Source: Caballeronia hypogeia (GTDB lineage Bacteria > Pseudomonadota > Gammaproteobacteria > Burkholderiales > Burkholderiaceae). From it: 64,000 nt of DNA. The stretch covers positions 310,001 through 374,000 of the forward strand of contig NZ_FCOA02000002.1 in NCBI RefSeq assembly GCF_001544875.2, written 5' to 3'. The notes under the pieces are model-generated. The model did not search any database. It was not told the origin of the DNA and worked only from the letters and a program-made list of their open reading frames with translations. Of this stretch, positions 27,649-35,811 are shown piece by piece; the stretch's first letter is position 1; each line of letters starts with the position of its first letter. Both the position numbers and the translations under genes were made by a program.

Positions 27649-27906
27649 CTAAAGATCGAGATCATCGGCCGCCTTGCGCGCGCGACGTTCTTCATTGGCG
27701 CGACGCGCGCGCAGCCGCTGACGCGACAACTGGGCGATCACTTCGCCAGTCGAGGCGCCGGGCGGAATTTCGTTGCGGATGACCTTCGGCACCATGGGCA
27801 GGCCCATGCGCTGCCGGCGCAATGCGCGGGCGATGTTGGTGCGGCATTCCTGCCCGTGACAATCCCATTCGTCACGGATTCGCTCACAGTAGGGACATTT
27901 TTCCAT
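27649..27906 (-). CDS. small Cys-rich, Arg-rich hypothetical protein
   Basis: An 85-residue protein. The N-terminus MEKCPYCERIRDEWDCHGQEC offers four Cys in a C-x2-C-x8-C-x4-C spacing that could bind zinc. The second half is very basic (SRQRLRARRANEERRARK), suggesting nucleic-acid contact or a coiled helix. It is convergent with the HdeD-like fusion gene, 9 bases away. I do not recognise a named family. Codon use and the orderly Cys pattern support a real gene. Confidence 0.6.
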   Translation of the reverse strand: MEKCPYCERIRDEWDCHGQECRTNIARALRRQRMGLPMVPKVIRNEIPPGASTGEVIAQLSRQRLRARRANEERRARKAADDLDL

Positions 27907-27947
27907 CCATCAAGTCTACCGCGAAACCGTGGCGGCTCTCGCGTGCG

Positions 27948-28787
27948 TCAGACATCCCACACGCCGTCCGATGCGGTGCGCCGCGCATAATCCTCGAACG
28001 AGCGCGCTTCGCGCTTCAACGCCAGGCGCACGCCGTTGGCGGGCTTCTCGTTGCGTCCGTCGAGTACGGTCGTGAAGAGATACATGATCAGATCAACCTC
28101 GGGGCTGGACACGCCGGCCTGGAGCAAGCCGGCACGAAACGCATCGGGCGGCACGGGCACGAGACGCAGATCGCGTCTCGTCTCGCGCGCGATGCAAGCG
28201 ATCGCTTCGGCGAACGAGATCGCGCGAGGCCCGGTGAGTTCATAAAGCGCATTCTCATGACCCGCTTGCGTCAGTGCGGCGACGGCGGCATCGGCGATAT
28301 CCTCGGCATCGACGAACGGTTCCTCGATATCGCCGACCGGCAGCGCGATCGTGCCGTCGCGAACCGGATCGAGCAGGAAGCTTTCGCTGAAGTTCTGCAT
28401 GAACCAGCTGCACCGGAGGATCGTCCACGTTGCTCCCGAGCGTTGCAGCGCGTGTTCGGCTGCCTCGGCCTCTTCCTCGCCGCGTCCGGAAAGCAGCACG
28501 ATGCGATTGGCGCCTTGCGTCGTCGCCGCGTCGAAGAATGCGCGGACCGTGTCGAGCGCGCCGGGTATCGCGAGATCCGGCTGGTAGGTGACATAGACAC
28601 GCTTCACGCCGGCGAGCGCCGCAGGCCAGCTCGTTCGATCGTTCCAGTCGAAACGCGGCTGCGTCGAGCGCGCGCAAGCGCGTACGTCGAGACCTTGCGC
28701 GTGCAGCCGCTCCGCCACGCGACGTCCCGTCTTGCCATGCGCGCCCAGAACGAGGATGGGCGCGTCGTCGAAATCCAAATGAGCCAT
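27948..28787 (-). CDS. NmrA-like NAD(P)-binding protein
   Basis: A 279-residue atypical short-chain dehydrogenase of the NmrA/QOR2 kind. The N-terminal dinucleotide loop is ILVLGAHGKTGRRVAERL; then comes NRIVLLSGRGEEE and TILRCSWFMQNFSES, typical of the family, while the YxxxK catalytic pair of true SDRs is absent. Such proteins sense NAD(P) or reduce quinones. The divergent TetR gene and the palindrome 16 bases before the start make repression by that TetR very likely. Confidence 0.85.
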   Translation of the reverse strand: MAHLDFDDAPILVLGAHGKTGRRVAERLHAQGLDVRACARSTQPRFDWNDRTSWPAALAGVKRVYVTYQPDLAIPGALDTVRAFFDAATTQGANRIVLLSGRGEEEAEAAEHALQRSGATWTILRCSWFMQNFSESFLLDPVRDGTIALPVGDIEEPFVDAEDIADAAVAALTQAGHENALYELTGPRAISFAEAIACIARETRRDLRLVPVPPDAFRAGLLQAGVSSPEVDLIMYLFTTVLDGRNEKPANGVRLALKREARSFEDYARRTASDGVWDV

Positions 28788-28802
28788 GACCGTCTCCTGA
28801 AG

Positions 28803-28831
28803 TTAAAACGTGAGAGTTGCTCACGTTTTAA
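28803..28831. promoter_or_regulatory. TetR operator, 12+12 bp perfect inverted repeat
   Basis: Arms TTAAAACGTGAG (28803-28814) and CTCACGTTTTAA (28820-28831) with a 5-base spacer. A further GTGAG half-site (ACTCAC) lies near 28852-28857. The site is inside the 95-base divergent promoter of the nmrA-like and tetR-like genes. Confidence 0.85.
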
Positions 28832-28882
28832 ACATGATAGATACTCACATTTGGCTGTCAAGGAAATTCGAAGGAGAGCGTG

Positions 28883-29518
28883 ATGCAAGAGAAGCCGCCA
28901 AGACCGGGCACGGATAAAAGCGTCGCGCGCAGGCAACCCGCGCAGCAACGCAGCCGCGAGCGTCTGGATCGCATTCTGGAAGTCGCGCAGCAGCTGATCG
29001 CGGAGAAGGGCAGCGAGCACGTGAAGATGAGCGAGATCGCCGAACTGGCGGAAATCTCGATCGGTTCGCTATATCAATACTTCCCCGACAAGCGGGCGAT
29101 CGTGCGCACGCTCGCGGAGTTGTATGCGGCCGAGAGCCGCCGCTGCGTGCGTGAGGCTTTCGAGGCCGTGCAGAGCAAGGCGCAACTACTCGACGCATTC
29201 GCCGCGCTGGTCGACCAGTACTATGAGATCGTGATTGACAAGCCCGTCATGCGCGACATCTCGTCGGCGCTGCGCTCGGACAAGGAGTTGATGAACATCG
29301 AGATTGCGGAGAGCCGCGCTTGCGGCGCGCTGCTCGCGGCGGCCATTCGCCGCGTGATGCCTCGGGTGGACAGCAAGCGCGTGAACGCGCTTGCGTTTCT
29401 GATCTGGCAGTTAGGCGAGGAGACGATGCGGCTCGCCGTCGCGCACAAGCGGGGCGAAGGTGCGTTGCTGGTCGACGCCTATAAGCGCATGAGCCTGCGA
29501 GCGATCGAAGAAGCGTGA
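28883..29518 (+). CDS. TetR-family transcriptional regulator
   Basis: A 211-residue repressor. The DNA-binding domain is LDRILEVAQQLIAEKGSEHVKMSEIAELAEISIGSLYQYFPDKRAI in pieces around residues 18-65, a classic TetR helix-turn-helix. The C-terminal ligand domain is helical and unremarkable. The ATG has AAGGAG 6 bases upstream; a GTG directly before it is in frame but badly spaced. It likely represses itself and the divergent NmrA-like gene through the inverted repeat between them. Inducer unknown. Confidence 0.9.
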   Translation: MQEKPPRPGTDKSVARRQPAQQRSRERLDRILEVAQQLIAEKGSEHVKMSEIAELAEISIGSLYQYFPDKRAIVRTLAELYAAESRRCVREAFEAVQSKAQLLDAFAALVDQYYEIVIDKPVMRDISSALRSDKELMNIEIAESRACGALLAAAIRRVMPRVDSKRVNALAFLIWQLGEETMRLAVAHKRGEGALLVDAYKRMSLRAIEEA

Positions 29519-29534
29519 CCCTGCACCTGCACCC

Positions 29535-30617
29535 TCACCCGCTTAGTTGATTCGACGTACCGGGCCGTCGCGCGCGCTGATGATGATCGAGGCTACGCCT
29601 CAACATCTTCTTCACGAGCCCCTTCAGGAAGTGGATCGAGCGGTCCGCACGCACGTTCAGATCGAACGGCTTGAGTTCCACGACCTCACGTCCGCCGCCC
29701 TCGGCGAGACGCATGCGCGCCTTGCGGTGATCTGTCGCCATGGCCGAAAGCGTTTCCGACGCCTGCTTGAACGCGCCGCGATCAACCCGCGCGCAGACGA
29801 AGCAGGCGCGGTGAAACAGCTTGTCGAACACGGTGAGCCAGTAGTCGTCCATCTCGCCGCCATCGCAACGCGCGAGCGCTTCCGTGCCGTTGATGCGCAA
29901 GTCTTCCACATCCTGCAGCGACGCCATTTGCGTGATGCTGCCGAAGCGCCGCCGATAGCCGATCAATGGCGTCGGAATGTGATAGATGCTGTTTGCGCGA
30001 AGGTAGGTCGAGGGCACGACCGCCATATCCTCGTAGTGACGGCCCACGGGGAAAGGTGCCTCGTCGAACAGTTCGGTGCGATACACGCGCGCCCATGCGA
30101 AGGTGTGGAAACCATCCGCGAACTGCTGGAGCGCCGCGCGACTCATCGGCCGGCCACCGCTCGCGACCGAGTTCGCGACATCGATCTCGTCGAGTTCACG
30201 GCCATCGTCGTCGATGATCTTGACGTTGTATTCGACCAGATCCCACACGCCTTCCGCCAGCAGGGGAATCACGGCGTCGGTGAAGCCCTTGAGGTAAATG
30301 TCGTCGCCATCGAGAAAGCCGACATAGGGCGTGCGCACGGCAGCCATGCCGGTATTGCGCGCCGCGCTCAGGCCACCGTTTTCCTGACGCAGCAGTTCGA
30401 TGTGCGCGCCATGGTCGCGTTCGGCGATCGCGCGCGCTGCGGCGTAAGTCTCGTCGCGCGAACCGTCGTCCACGACGATGATCTTGATCGCGTCGATATA
30501 AGGCTGGGACAGCAACGATTCGAGTGCTTCCTCGATGTATCCCTCGATGTTGTACGCCGCCACGACGATGCTGAGCAGCGGGCTCGTGTCTCGCAAGGAG
30601 TCACTCTCAAACGGCAT
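29535..30617 (-). CDS. glycosyltransferase family 2 protein
   Basis: A 360-residue GT-A fold glycosyltransferase. Motifs: SIVVAAYNIEGYIEEALESLL at about residues 16-36 (nucleotide binding), IVVDDGSRDET (Asp50/Asp51), ENGGLSAARNTGM and FLDGDD (103-106, the metal-binding DxD). No membrane helix is present, so it acts on the inner face of the membrane, probably in LPS or polysaccharide assembly. GGAGAGC precedes the ATG; the open frame extends 45 codons further without a ribosome site. No other glycan gene is nearby. Confidence 0.87.
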   Translation of the reverse strand: MPFESDSLRDTSPLLSIVVAAYNIEGYIEEALESLLSQPYIDAIKIIVVDDGSRDETYAAARAIAERDHGAHIELLRQENGGLSAARNTGMAAVRTPYVGFLDGDDIYLKGFTDAVIPLLAEGVWDLVEYNVKIIDDDGRELDEIDVANSVASGGRPMSRAALQQFADGFHTFAWARVYRTELFDEAPFPVGRHYEDMAVVPSTYLRANSIYHIPTPLIGYRRRFGSITQMASLQDVEDLRINGTEALARCDGGEMDDYWLTVFDKLFHRACFVCARVDRGAFKQASETLSAMATDHRKARMRLAEGGGREVVELKPFDLNVRADRSIHFLKGLVKKMLRRSLDHHQRARRPGTSNQLSG

Positions 30618-30650
30618 ATATGACGCTCTCCGTCGATGATTGGGCTCTGT

Positions 30651-30675
30651 CTCTTCGCATGCTGAATGCGAAGAG
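30651..30675. repeat. perfect 10-5-10 hairpin upstream of the glycosyltransferase
   Basis: Arms CTCTTCGCAT and ATGCGAAGAG around GCTGA, 33 bases before the glycosyltransferase start. No T-run follows on either strand, so it is an operator or a 5'-leader hairpin rather than a terminator. Confidence 0.65.
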
Positions 30676-31480
30676 CCGTCGTGTATGTCCTGGCATGCCG
30701 CGAATGCGCGTGCCGCGCGCGAATGCGCCAAGGCTCGTGCGACACGCGGCACGGCGGGTCACGCTATGGTCTTTGGAATGCGGCTGGCTCGATCACCGAA
30801 TAGGCGACGGGGAAGAGCCATTCGAATTGCCGTGCGATGCAAGCATTCACGCGAAACGGCCGCTCGGGCACTCCGCATGAAAGGTCTTGCCACGCTTATA
30901 GTTGGCGCATGTCACATCATCTGGCCGGCCCCGGATGCCCGGCCTGACGTGCATGTCGGTCGAAAAAGCAGAACAAACGCAAATAGAGTGGCTTCGTCGG
31001 AGCAGGTTCCCTGGCGTCACGCATTCATGCGAACGCCGGTCTCCCAGCTCGAATGATAGGCGAGGCAATGCGAAAACGCAGATTCGGCGCAATTAGTCGA
31101 AGAAGCCGTCTGCGTGGGTTGCATGTTAGCCATCCAAAAAAACGAAGCGTGACACCCGTGTATCCCGGCGATGCGATTCAAAACACGAAACTTGCTCACG
31201 ACAGCCGCATTGCAGCGGTATTGCTGTGAACAATATGGTCCGGACGCGGTGTAGCGGGCTCCGTGCGCTCAGACACACGACAGGGATATCTTAGGCGCTG
31301 AATCGTGACAAACAGTTTCAAGATGCAAATATTTCCCTTGTGATGCAGCACATTTTTCATATCGAACGCGGTCTGACACGGGTGAGATGAAAAAAGTTCG
31401 CCTCCGTGAGGGAACAGAGTCCTTGCCGAAACTTTCTTGCGCGTGCTTGCTGCCCGAGTCCTTGAGCAATTGCGATGCCA

Positions 31481-31540
31481 TCGATCGTTGTCCTCTTCCG
31501 AATCGCTATTTTCGCCGCGCGCTGTTCGGACAACGATCGA
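31481..31540. repeat. 13-bp perfect inverted repeat with 34-base spacer
   Basis: Arms TCGATCGTTGTCC (31481-31493) and GGACAACGATCGA (31528-31540). It starts 22 bases past the stop of the small secreted protein gene on the minus strand. There is no T-tract, so intrinsic termination is not indicated. Confidence 0.65.
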
Positions 31541-31562
31541 AGGCTTCATGCGAAATCTTCCA

Positions 31563-31841
31563 TTAATGATGGACGAAGAGGGATTGCCCGAGCGCTTGCG
31601 GGGACGGTTGCGTGGCCCATCCGCTTTGCACGACGCTGTCCGTGCTCGCTCCGTAATCCCGATCCATATGATCCAGGTTCGTCTGGGGACGATAGGCGTC
31701 GGGCTGATGGGAAACGCCATCGTGGTTCGCTTGCGCGGCCGGCTGCGCCGATTCGGTGCGCGTCAGCGGTACGGCTTGTGCAAATGAAAGCATGGGGGCC
31801 ATGAAAGCGAACGCGCACATCAATGCCAGGATCTTCTTCAC
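31563..31841 (-). CDS. small secreted hypothetical protein
   Basis: A 92-residue protein with a clean Sec signal peptide (KKILALMCAFAFMAPMLSFAQA, cleavage after FAQA at about residue 23). The mature part is polar and Gln/His/Asp-rich (ANHDGVSHQPDAYRPQTNLDHMD) with no Cys. AAGGAGAACG lies directly before the ATG. Its N-terminus resembles the small DUF4148-type periplasmic proteins abundant in Burkholderia, but the mature sequence does not match well. Function unknown. Confidence 0.7.
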   Translation of the reverse strand: MKKILALMCAFAFMAPMLSFAQAVPLTRTESAQPAAQANHDGVSHQPDAYRPQTNLDHMDRDYGASTDSVVQSGWATQPSPQALGQSLFVHH

Positions 31842-31914
31842 GATCGTTCTCCTTGAACGGTTGGACTACGTTCACGAGACTAGACGCGAAAAATTAGAAG
31901 ATCGTGAGGCTTGT

Positions 31915-32967
31915 TCAGACGTTCTCGGGTGTATAGAGCGGCGCGGGAAGCGGATACTGGCTCGCCAGTGCGGACTCGCCGGGCAGCGCCTGCAGTGCCC
32001 GCAGCATCGCCTGGATCGCGGTCTCCGCGATGCGCTGAAGCGGCGTGTCGATGACGAGATCGATCACGCCTTCGACGAGCGCTTCGTAGCGATCAGGCAT
32101 GAGATCGCTGCATACGGTCACGATCCGCCGTCCCGCGCCTTCCTCGCGCAGCGCGCGGATTACCCCGCCCACGCCGCCGCCGGGAATGTAGAGCCCGGCG
32201 AGATCCGCATGACGCGCGAGCATGGCGAGCGTCGCTTCATACGCGAGTTGCTTGTCCTCGAGATTGATTTGCGTGTCGAGCACGCGCAATCCTGGTGCAT
32301 GCTCGCGCAGATATGAACGAAAGCTGATCTCGCAACTTTCCTGGCCGAGATAGCGAGGCGTGCCGACGAACACGCCGACCGTGCCTTCGTCGCGATGGGT
32401 CAGTCTGCTCACGGCCCATGCCGCCGTGCGCCCGCTCTTGCGCGGATCGACGCCGATATAGCCCGCGCGCAAGGGCGCGCTGAGATCGGAGAGGAGCGTG
32501 ACCGTGGGCTTGCCCTGACCGTGCAGCGTTTCGATCGCCGCGGTCACATGCGGATGATCGACCGCTACCACGCCGAGGGCATCGGCCTGTTCGCCGAGCA
32601 TGAGCAGCGTGCGGGCGATGGAAGCGGGATCGAGCTCGTCCATGTATTCGATGACAGCGGTGCAATGCTCAGGCTCGTGACGCGCGGCCGCGTCCGTGAG
32701 GATGCGCGCAAAGGTCTGATAGAACGGGTCGGCGCGCTTTTGCAGACAGAAGCCCAGCGTGTGCCGCTCACGCCGCTCGCCACGCTGCGCGCGCAGGCGC
32801 TCGCGCATCAGTCCGGCCCCGTGATAACCGATGCGCTCGGCCGCCTCGATTACGCGCAACGCCGTGCCCTCGCGCACGCTGATGCGACCGTTGAACACGC
32901 GATCCACGGTGGCGGGACTGACGCCGGCCGCCTCGGCGACGGTTTGTAGGGTAGGGCGTTTGCTCAT
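31915..32967 (-). CDS. LacI-family regulator of the mocDEF-like cluster
   Basis: A 350-residue LacI-type regulator. Its DNA-binding domain TLQTVAEAAGVSPATVDRVFNGR has VDRV where most LacI proteins have VSRV, a feature seen in regulators of inositol-related genes as far as I recall. The sugar-binding core spans about residues 65-340 and includes GVFVGTPRYLGQESCEISFRS. It is divergent from the desaturase-like oxygenase gene with 145 bases between starts, and is the obvious controller of that operon. The ligand may be an inositol derivative (inference). Confidence 0.88.
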   Translation of the reverse strand: MSKRPTLQTVAEAAGVSPATVDRVFNGRISVREGTALRVIEAAERIGYHGAGLMRERLRAQRGERRERHTLGFCLQKRADPFYQTFARILTDAAARHEPEHCTAVIEYMDELDPASIARTLLMLGEQADALGVVAVDHPHVTAAIETLHGQGKPTVTLLSDLSAPLRAGYIGVDPRKSGRTAAWAVSRLTHRDEGTVGVFVGTPRYLGQESCEISFRSYLREHAPGLRVLDTQINLEDKQLAYEATLAMLARHADLAGLYIPGGGVGGVIRALREEGAGRRIVTVCSDLMPDRYEALVEGVIDLVIDTPLQRIAETAIQAMLRALQALPGESALASQYPLPAPLYTPENV

Positions 32968-33112
32968 CGTTTGATGGAAATGATGGGTTTTGGAAACGCG
33001 CGATGATGCTTAAAGATAGCAAATGCGCGAGAATATTGCGCCGCCTTTGGGCTGCTCCTATCATCAATCCAACAATGACGAATGATGTTTTCCAATCATC
33101 GGATGAGGTGAC

Positions 33113-34195
33113 ATGATGGAATCTGAGCAGTTCCAGAGCGCCGATGCACGCAATCGGCATCGCGACTACCAGTTGATCGGCGGCGCGGGCGAACGCGCGA
33201 AAGCGGCGGGTCTCGTGAGCGCGGAGTGGTACAAGTGCGCGGTGCCTCGTCCCGTGATGAAGGGCCTTATGCAGCGCAGCGACGCGCGCGCGATTCGCGA
33301 CACGCTGCTCTGGTACGCGGCGATCATTGCGAGCGGCGTGCTTGCATGGTTCGCCTGGCAGGGGCATTCGCTGTGGGCGATTCCTGCTTTCTTTCTTTAC
33401 GGCACGCTCTATTGCAGCCCGGCGGATTCGCGCTGGCACGAGAGCGGGCACGGTACGGCGTTCAAGACGTCGTGGATGAACAAGGCGCTCTATCAGGTTG
33501 CGTCGTTCCAGGTCTTTCGCCGCCCGACCATCTGGCGCTGGAGTCACGCGCGCCATCACACCGACACGCTCGTCGTGGGTCGCGATCGCGAAATCGCCAC
33601 GCCCTTGCCGACGGACTGGTTGAGCCTCGCACTGAACGTGTTCGCGCTGAAGCACGTCGCGGGCGAAGCGCCGAAGATGCTTTCGGCCGCGTTGCTCGGC
33701 GATATCGGCGCTGAAGAAAAGACCTACGTTCCCGAGTCCGAGTGGCCGAAGGTGATTCTCGAAGCGCGCATCCACGTCGCCATCTATGTCTTCGTCATCG
33801 GCGCATGCTTGGTCTTTCATTCGATCTTGCCGCTGCTGTATATCGGCTTGCCGAGCCTCTACGGCGCGTGGCTTTATCTCTACTTCGGCCTGACGCAGCA
33901 CGCGGGCATGCCCGAGAACGTGCTCGATCATCGCAAGAACTGCCGCACTGTGAAGATGAATCCGGTGTTCCGCTTCCTGTATCTGAACATGAACTATCAC
34001 GTGGAACATCACATGTTCCCGATGGTTCCATATCACGCTCTGCCGCGTCTGCACGACATGGTGAAGCACGACATGCCGCCGCCGTATGCGAGCAGCATCG
34101 CGGCCTACGCCGAGATCATCCCGACGCTCGTGCGGCAGTCGCGCGATCCGTCGTATCACGTCGAGCGGCCCGTGCCTGCCGCGACGCACGCATGA
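33113..34195 (+). CDS. fatty acid desaturase-like oxygenase, MocD-like
   Basis: A 360-residue membrane di-iron enzyme with the three histidine boxes HESGH (109-113), HARHH (145-149) and HVEHH (296-300), and membrane pairs around residues 63-100 and 222-262. Immediately followed by a Rieske ferredoxin and a ferredoxin reductase, it is the terminal oxygenase of a three-part system. That order reproduces mocD-mocE-mocF of rhizobial rhizopine catabolism, where the product is thought to demethylate 3-O-methyl-scyllo-inosamine. A true lipid desaturase is less likely given dedicated electron donors and the LacI regulator. Substrate is inference. Confidence 0.82.
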   Translation: MMESEQFQSADARNRHRDYQLIGGAGERAKAAGLVSAEWYKCAVPRPVMKGLMQRSDARAIRDTLLWYAAIIASGVLAWFAWQGHSLWAIPAFFLYGTLYCSPADSRWHESGHGTAFKTSWMNKALYQVASFQVFRRPTIWRWSHARHHTDTLVVGRDREIATPLPTDWLSLALNVFALKHVAGEAPKMLSAALLGDIGAEEKTYVPESEWPKVILEARIHVAIYVFVIGACLVFHSILPLLYIGLPSLYGAWLYLYFGLTQHAGMPENVLDHRKNCRTVKMNPVFRFLYLNMNYHVEHHMFPMVPYHALPRLHDMVKHDMPPPYASSIAAYAEIIPTLVRQSRDPSYHVERPVPAATHA

Positions 34196-34226
34196 ACGCA
34201 CATAAACATCAGGGAGACGACTGGTC

Positions 34227-34535
34227 ATGACGCAATGGATCGATGCAGCCGCGATGGACGATATCGACGACGAAGACGTGATGCGCTTCGATCACGATGG
34301 CCAAACCTTCGCGATCTACCGCGTGAACGACGCCGTGTACGCAAGCGATGGCCTGTGCACGCATGAACACGTTCATCTGAGCGACGGCCTCGTGATGGAC
34401 TACGTGATCGAATGCCCGAAGCACAATGGCCGCTTCGACATCCGCGACGGCCGGCCGCTCTGCGCGCCGGTTTGCGAAAAGCTCAGGACGTACCCCGCGA
34501 AAGTCGCAGGCGGACGTATCTTCATCGAGGTATGA
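34227..34535 (+). CDS. Rieske-type ferredoxin, MocE-like
   Basis: A 102-residue soluble Rieske [2Fe-2S] protein. Cluster ligands are C44-x-H46 in GLCTHEHVHL and C63-x2-H66 in ECPKHNGRFD, both complete. AGGGAG precedes the ATG. It would carry electrons from the downstream reductase to the desaturase-like oxygenase. Lone small Rieske ferredoxins of this type directly after a desaturase-like gene are annotated as MocE family. Confidence 0.88.
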   Translation: MTQWIDAAAMDDIDDEDVMRFDHDGQTFAIYRVNDAVYASDGLCTHEHVHLSDGLVMDYVIECPKHNGRFDIRDGRPLCAPVCEKLRTYPAKVAGGRIFIEV

Positions 34536-34539
34536 CGCC

Positions 34540-35781
34540 ATGACCGCTCACGAAGGCGAACGCGCGATGGTGATCGCGGGCGCGGGACATGTCGGCGGCC
34601 GCGCGGCGCTCGCGCTGCGCGAGTTCGGCTGGCAGGGCCGCATCGTGATGATCGGCGCGGAGTCGCATCTTCCTTATGAACGTCCGCCGTTGTCGAAGCA
34701 GTTGCTGACTGGCGAGCGCGAAGCGTTGCATTGTCAGCTGCGCCCGGCGGAGGCGTGGCAGACGGAACGCGTCGAGCATGTCATTGCGCAGGTCGAGGCG
34801 ATCGAGCCGGATACGCGCGTGGTGCGTTTGAAAGATGGACGGCGTATCCAATACGAAGCGTTGCTGCTGGCCACGGGGGGGCATGCCCGGCGCCTGTCGA
34901 TACCCGGTGCGGATCTCGATGGCGTATGCACATTGCGCACGCTCGACGACGCCGCGTGCATTGCGCGGCGGCTCGTTGCGGATGCGCGTGTGCTGATCGT
35001 GGGCGGCGGATTCATCGGACTCGAAGTGGCCGCGTCGGCGCGCAAGCGGGGCTGCGAGGTGTGCGTCGTGGAGGGCGCGGCGCGCTTGCTGGGGCGCGCG
35101 GTGCCCGCCGTGCTCGCGGAGCGCGTGCAGCAACTGCATGAACGTAACGGCGTCACCGTGCGCCTGGGCGTTGCACCGCTTGCGATCGAACGCGCGGCGG
35201 ATCGATTGCTCGCGATATCGCTTTCCGATGGCAACACGATGACAGCCGACGTCGTGATCGTCGGCATCGGCATCGAGCCTGCGGACGAACTCGCACGCGA
35301 TGCGGGTCTTGCCGTCAATCGCGGCATCGTCGTGCATGCGGGGCTGGAAACGTCCGCGCCATGCATCTTCGCGGCGGGCGATGTCGCGATCCATCCGAGC
35401 CGGTTCAGCGGCCTGCCGATTCGTCAGGAAACCTGGCAGAACGCCGAGAACCAGGCACGTGTGGCCGCGCGCAATATGCTGGGCGGCGATGCGGTATCCG
35501 ACGAAGCGCCCTGGTTCTGGTCCGATCAGTACGATCATCAACTTCAGGTTGCCGGCGAACCGGCGCTCGGCGAGCGCAGCGTCAGGCGCCTGCTCGCGGA
35601 CACGGGTTCCATCGACTTTCATTTCGATGCGGGCGGACGACTCGTCGGCGCAAGCGGCTTCGGGCCGGCCAGCGTGATCGCGAAGGACATGAAGCTCGCG
35701 CGCATGCTCGTCGAACGCGGACTGTCGCCGGCGGCCGAATTGCTGGGCGATGCAACGATCAAGCTCAAGGCTCTGCTCTGA
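34540..35781 (+). CDS. NAD(P)H:ferredoxin reductase, MocF-like
   Basis: A 413-residue FAD-dependent oxidoreductase of the BphA4/rubredoxin-reductase kind. FAD loop: VIAGAGHVGGRAALAL; NAD loop: VLIVGGGFIGLEVAASA; second FAD contact: CIFAAGDVAIHP; C-terminal dimer/ferredoxin domain with FWSDQYDHQLQVAG. It begins 4 bases after the ferredoxin stop, so translation is coupled. It reduces the Rieske ferredoxin at the cost of NAD(P)H. Confidence 0.9.
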   Translation: MTAHEGERAMVIAGAGHVGGRAALALREFGWQGRIVMIGAESHLPYERPPLSKQLLTGEREALHCQLRPAEAWQTERVEHVIAQVEAIEPDTRVVRLKDGRRIQYEALLLATGGHARRLSIPGADLDGVCTLRTLDDAACIARRLVADARVLIVGGGFIGLEVAASARKRGCEVCVVEGAARLLGRAVPAVLAERVQQLHERNGVTVRLGVAPLAIERAADRLLAISLSDGNTMTADVVIVGIGIEPADELARDAGLAVNRGIVVHAGLETSAPCIFAAGDVAIHPSRFSGLPIRQETWQNAENQARVAARNMLGGDAVSDEAPWFWSDQYDHQLQVAGEPALGERSVRRLLADTGSIDFHFDAGGRLVGASGFGPASVIAKDMKLARMLVERGLSPAAELLGDATIKLKALL

Positions 35782-35811
35782 CGGCAGGCGCAAAGCAACG
35801 GGAGAAGCTCG

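Larger units (their letters stand above)
30618..31562. other. 945-base intergenic region
   Basis: The longest gap in the window, between the glycosyltransferase and the small secreted protein gene. Open frames on both strands have atypical composition and no homologous motif. It contains two perfect inverted repeats (listed separately) and drops in GC around 31280-31420. It may hide an untranslated RNA or a decayed gene; I cannot support either. Confidence 0.45.

Noticed and set aside
30640..31056. Plus-strand open frame in the 945-base gap
   Set aside because: Composition is unlike the neighbouring genes, with no motif and no ribosome site.
33113..34195. Annotation as a lipid fatty acid desaturase
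   Set aside because: The His boxes fit, but a dedicated Rieske ferredoxin, a reductase and a LacI regulator in the same cluster point to a small-molecule oxygenase of the MocD kind.
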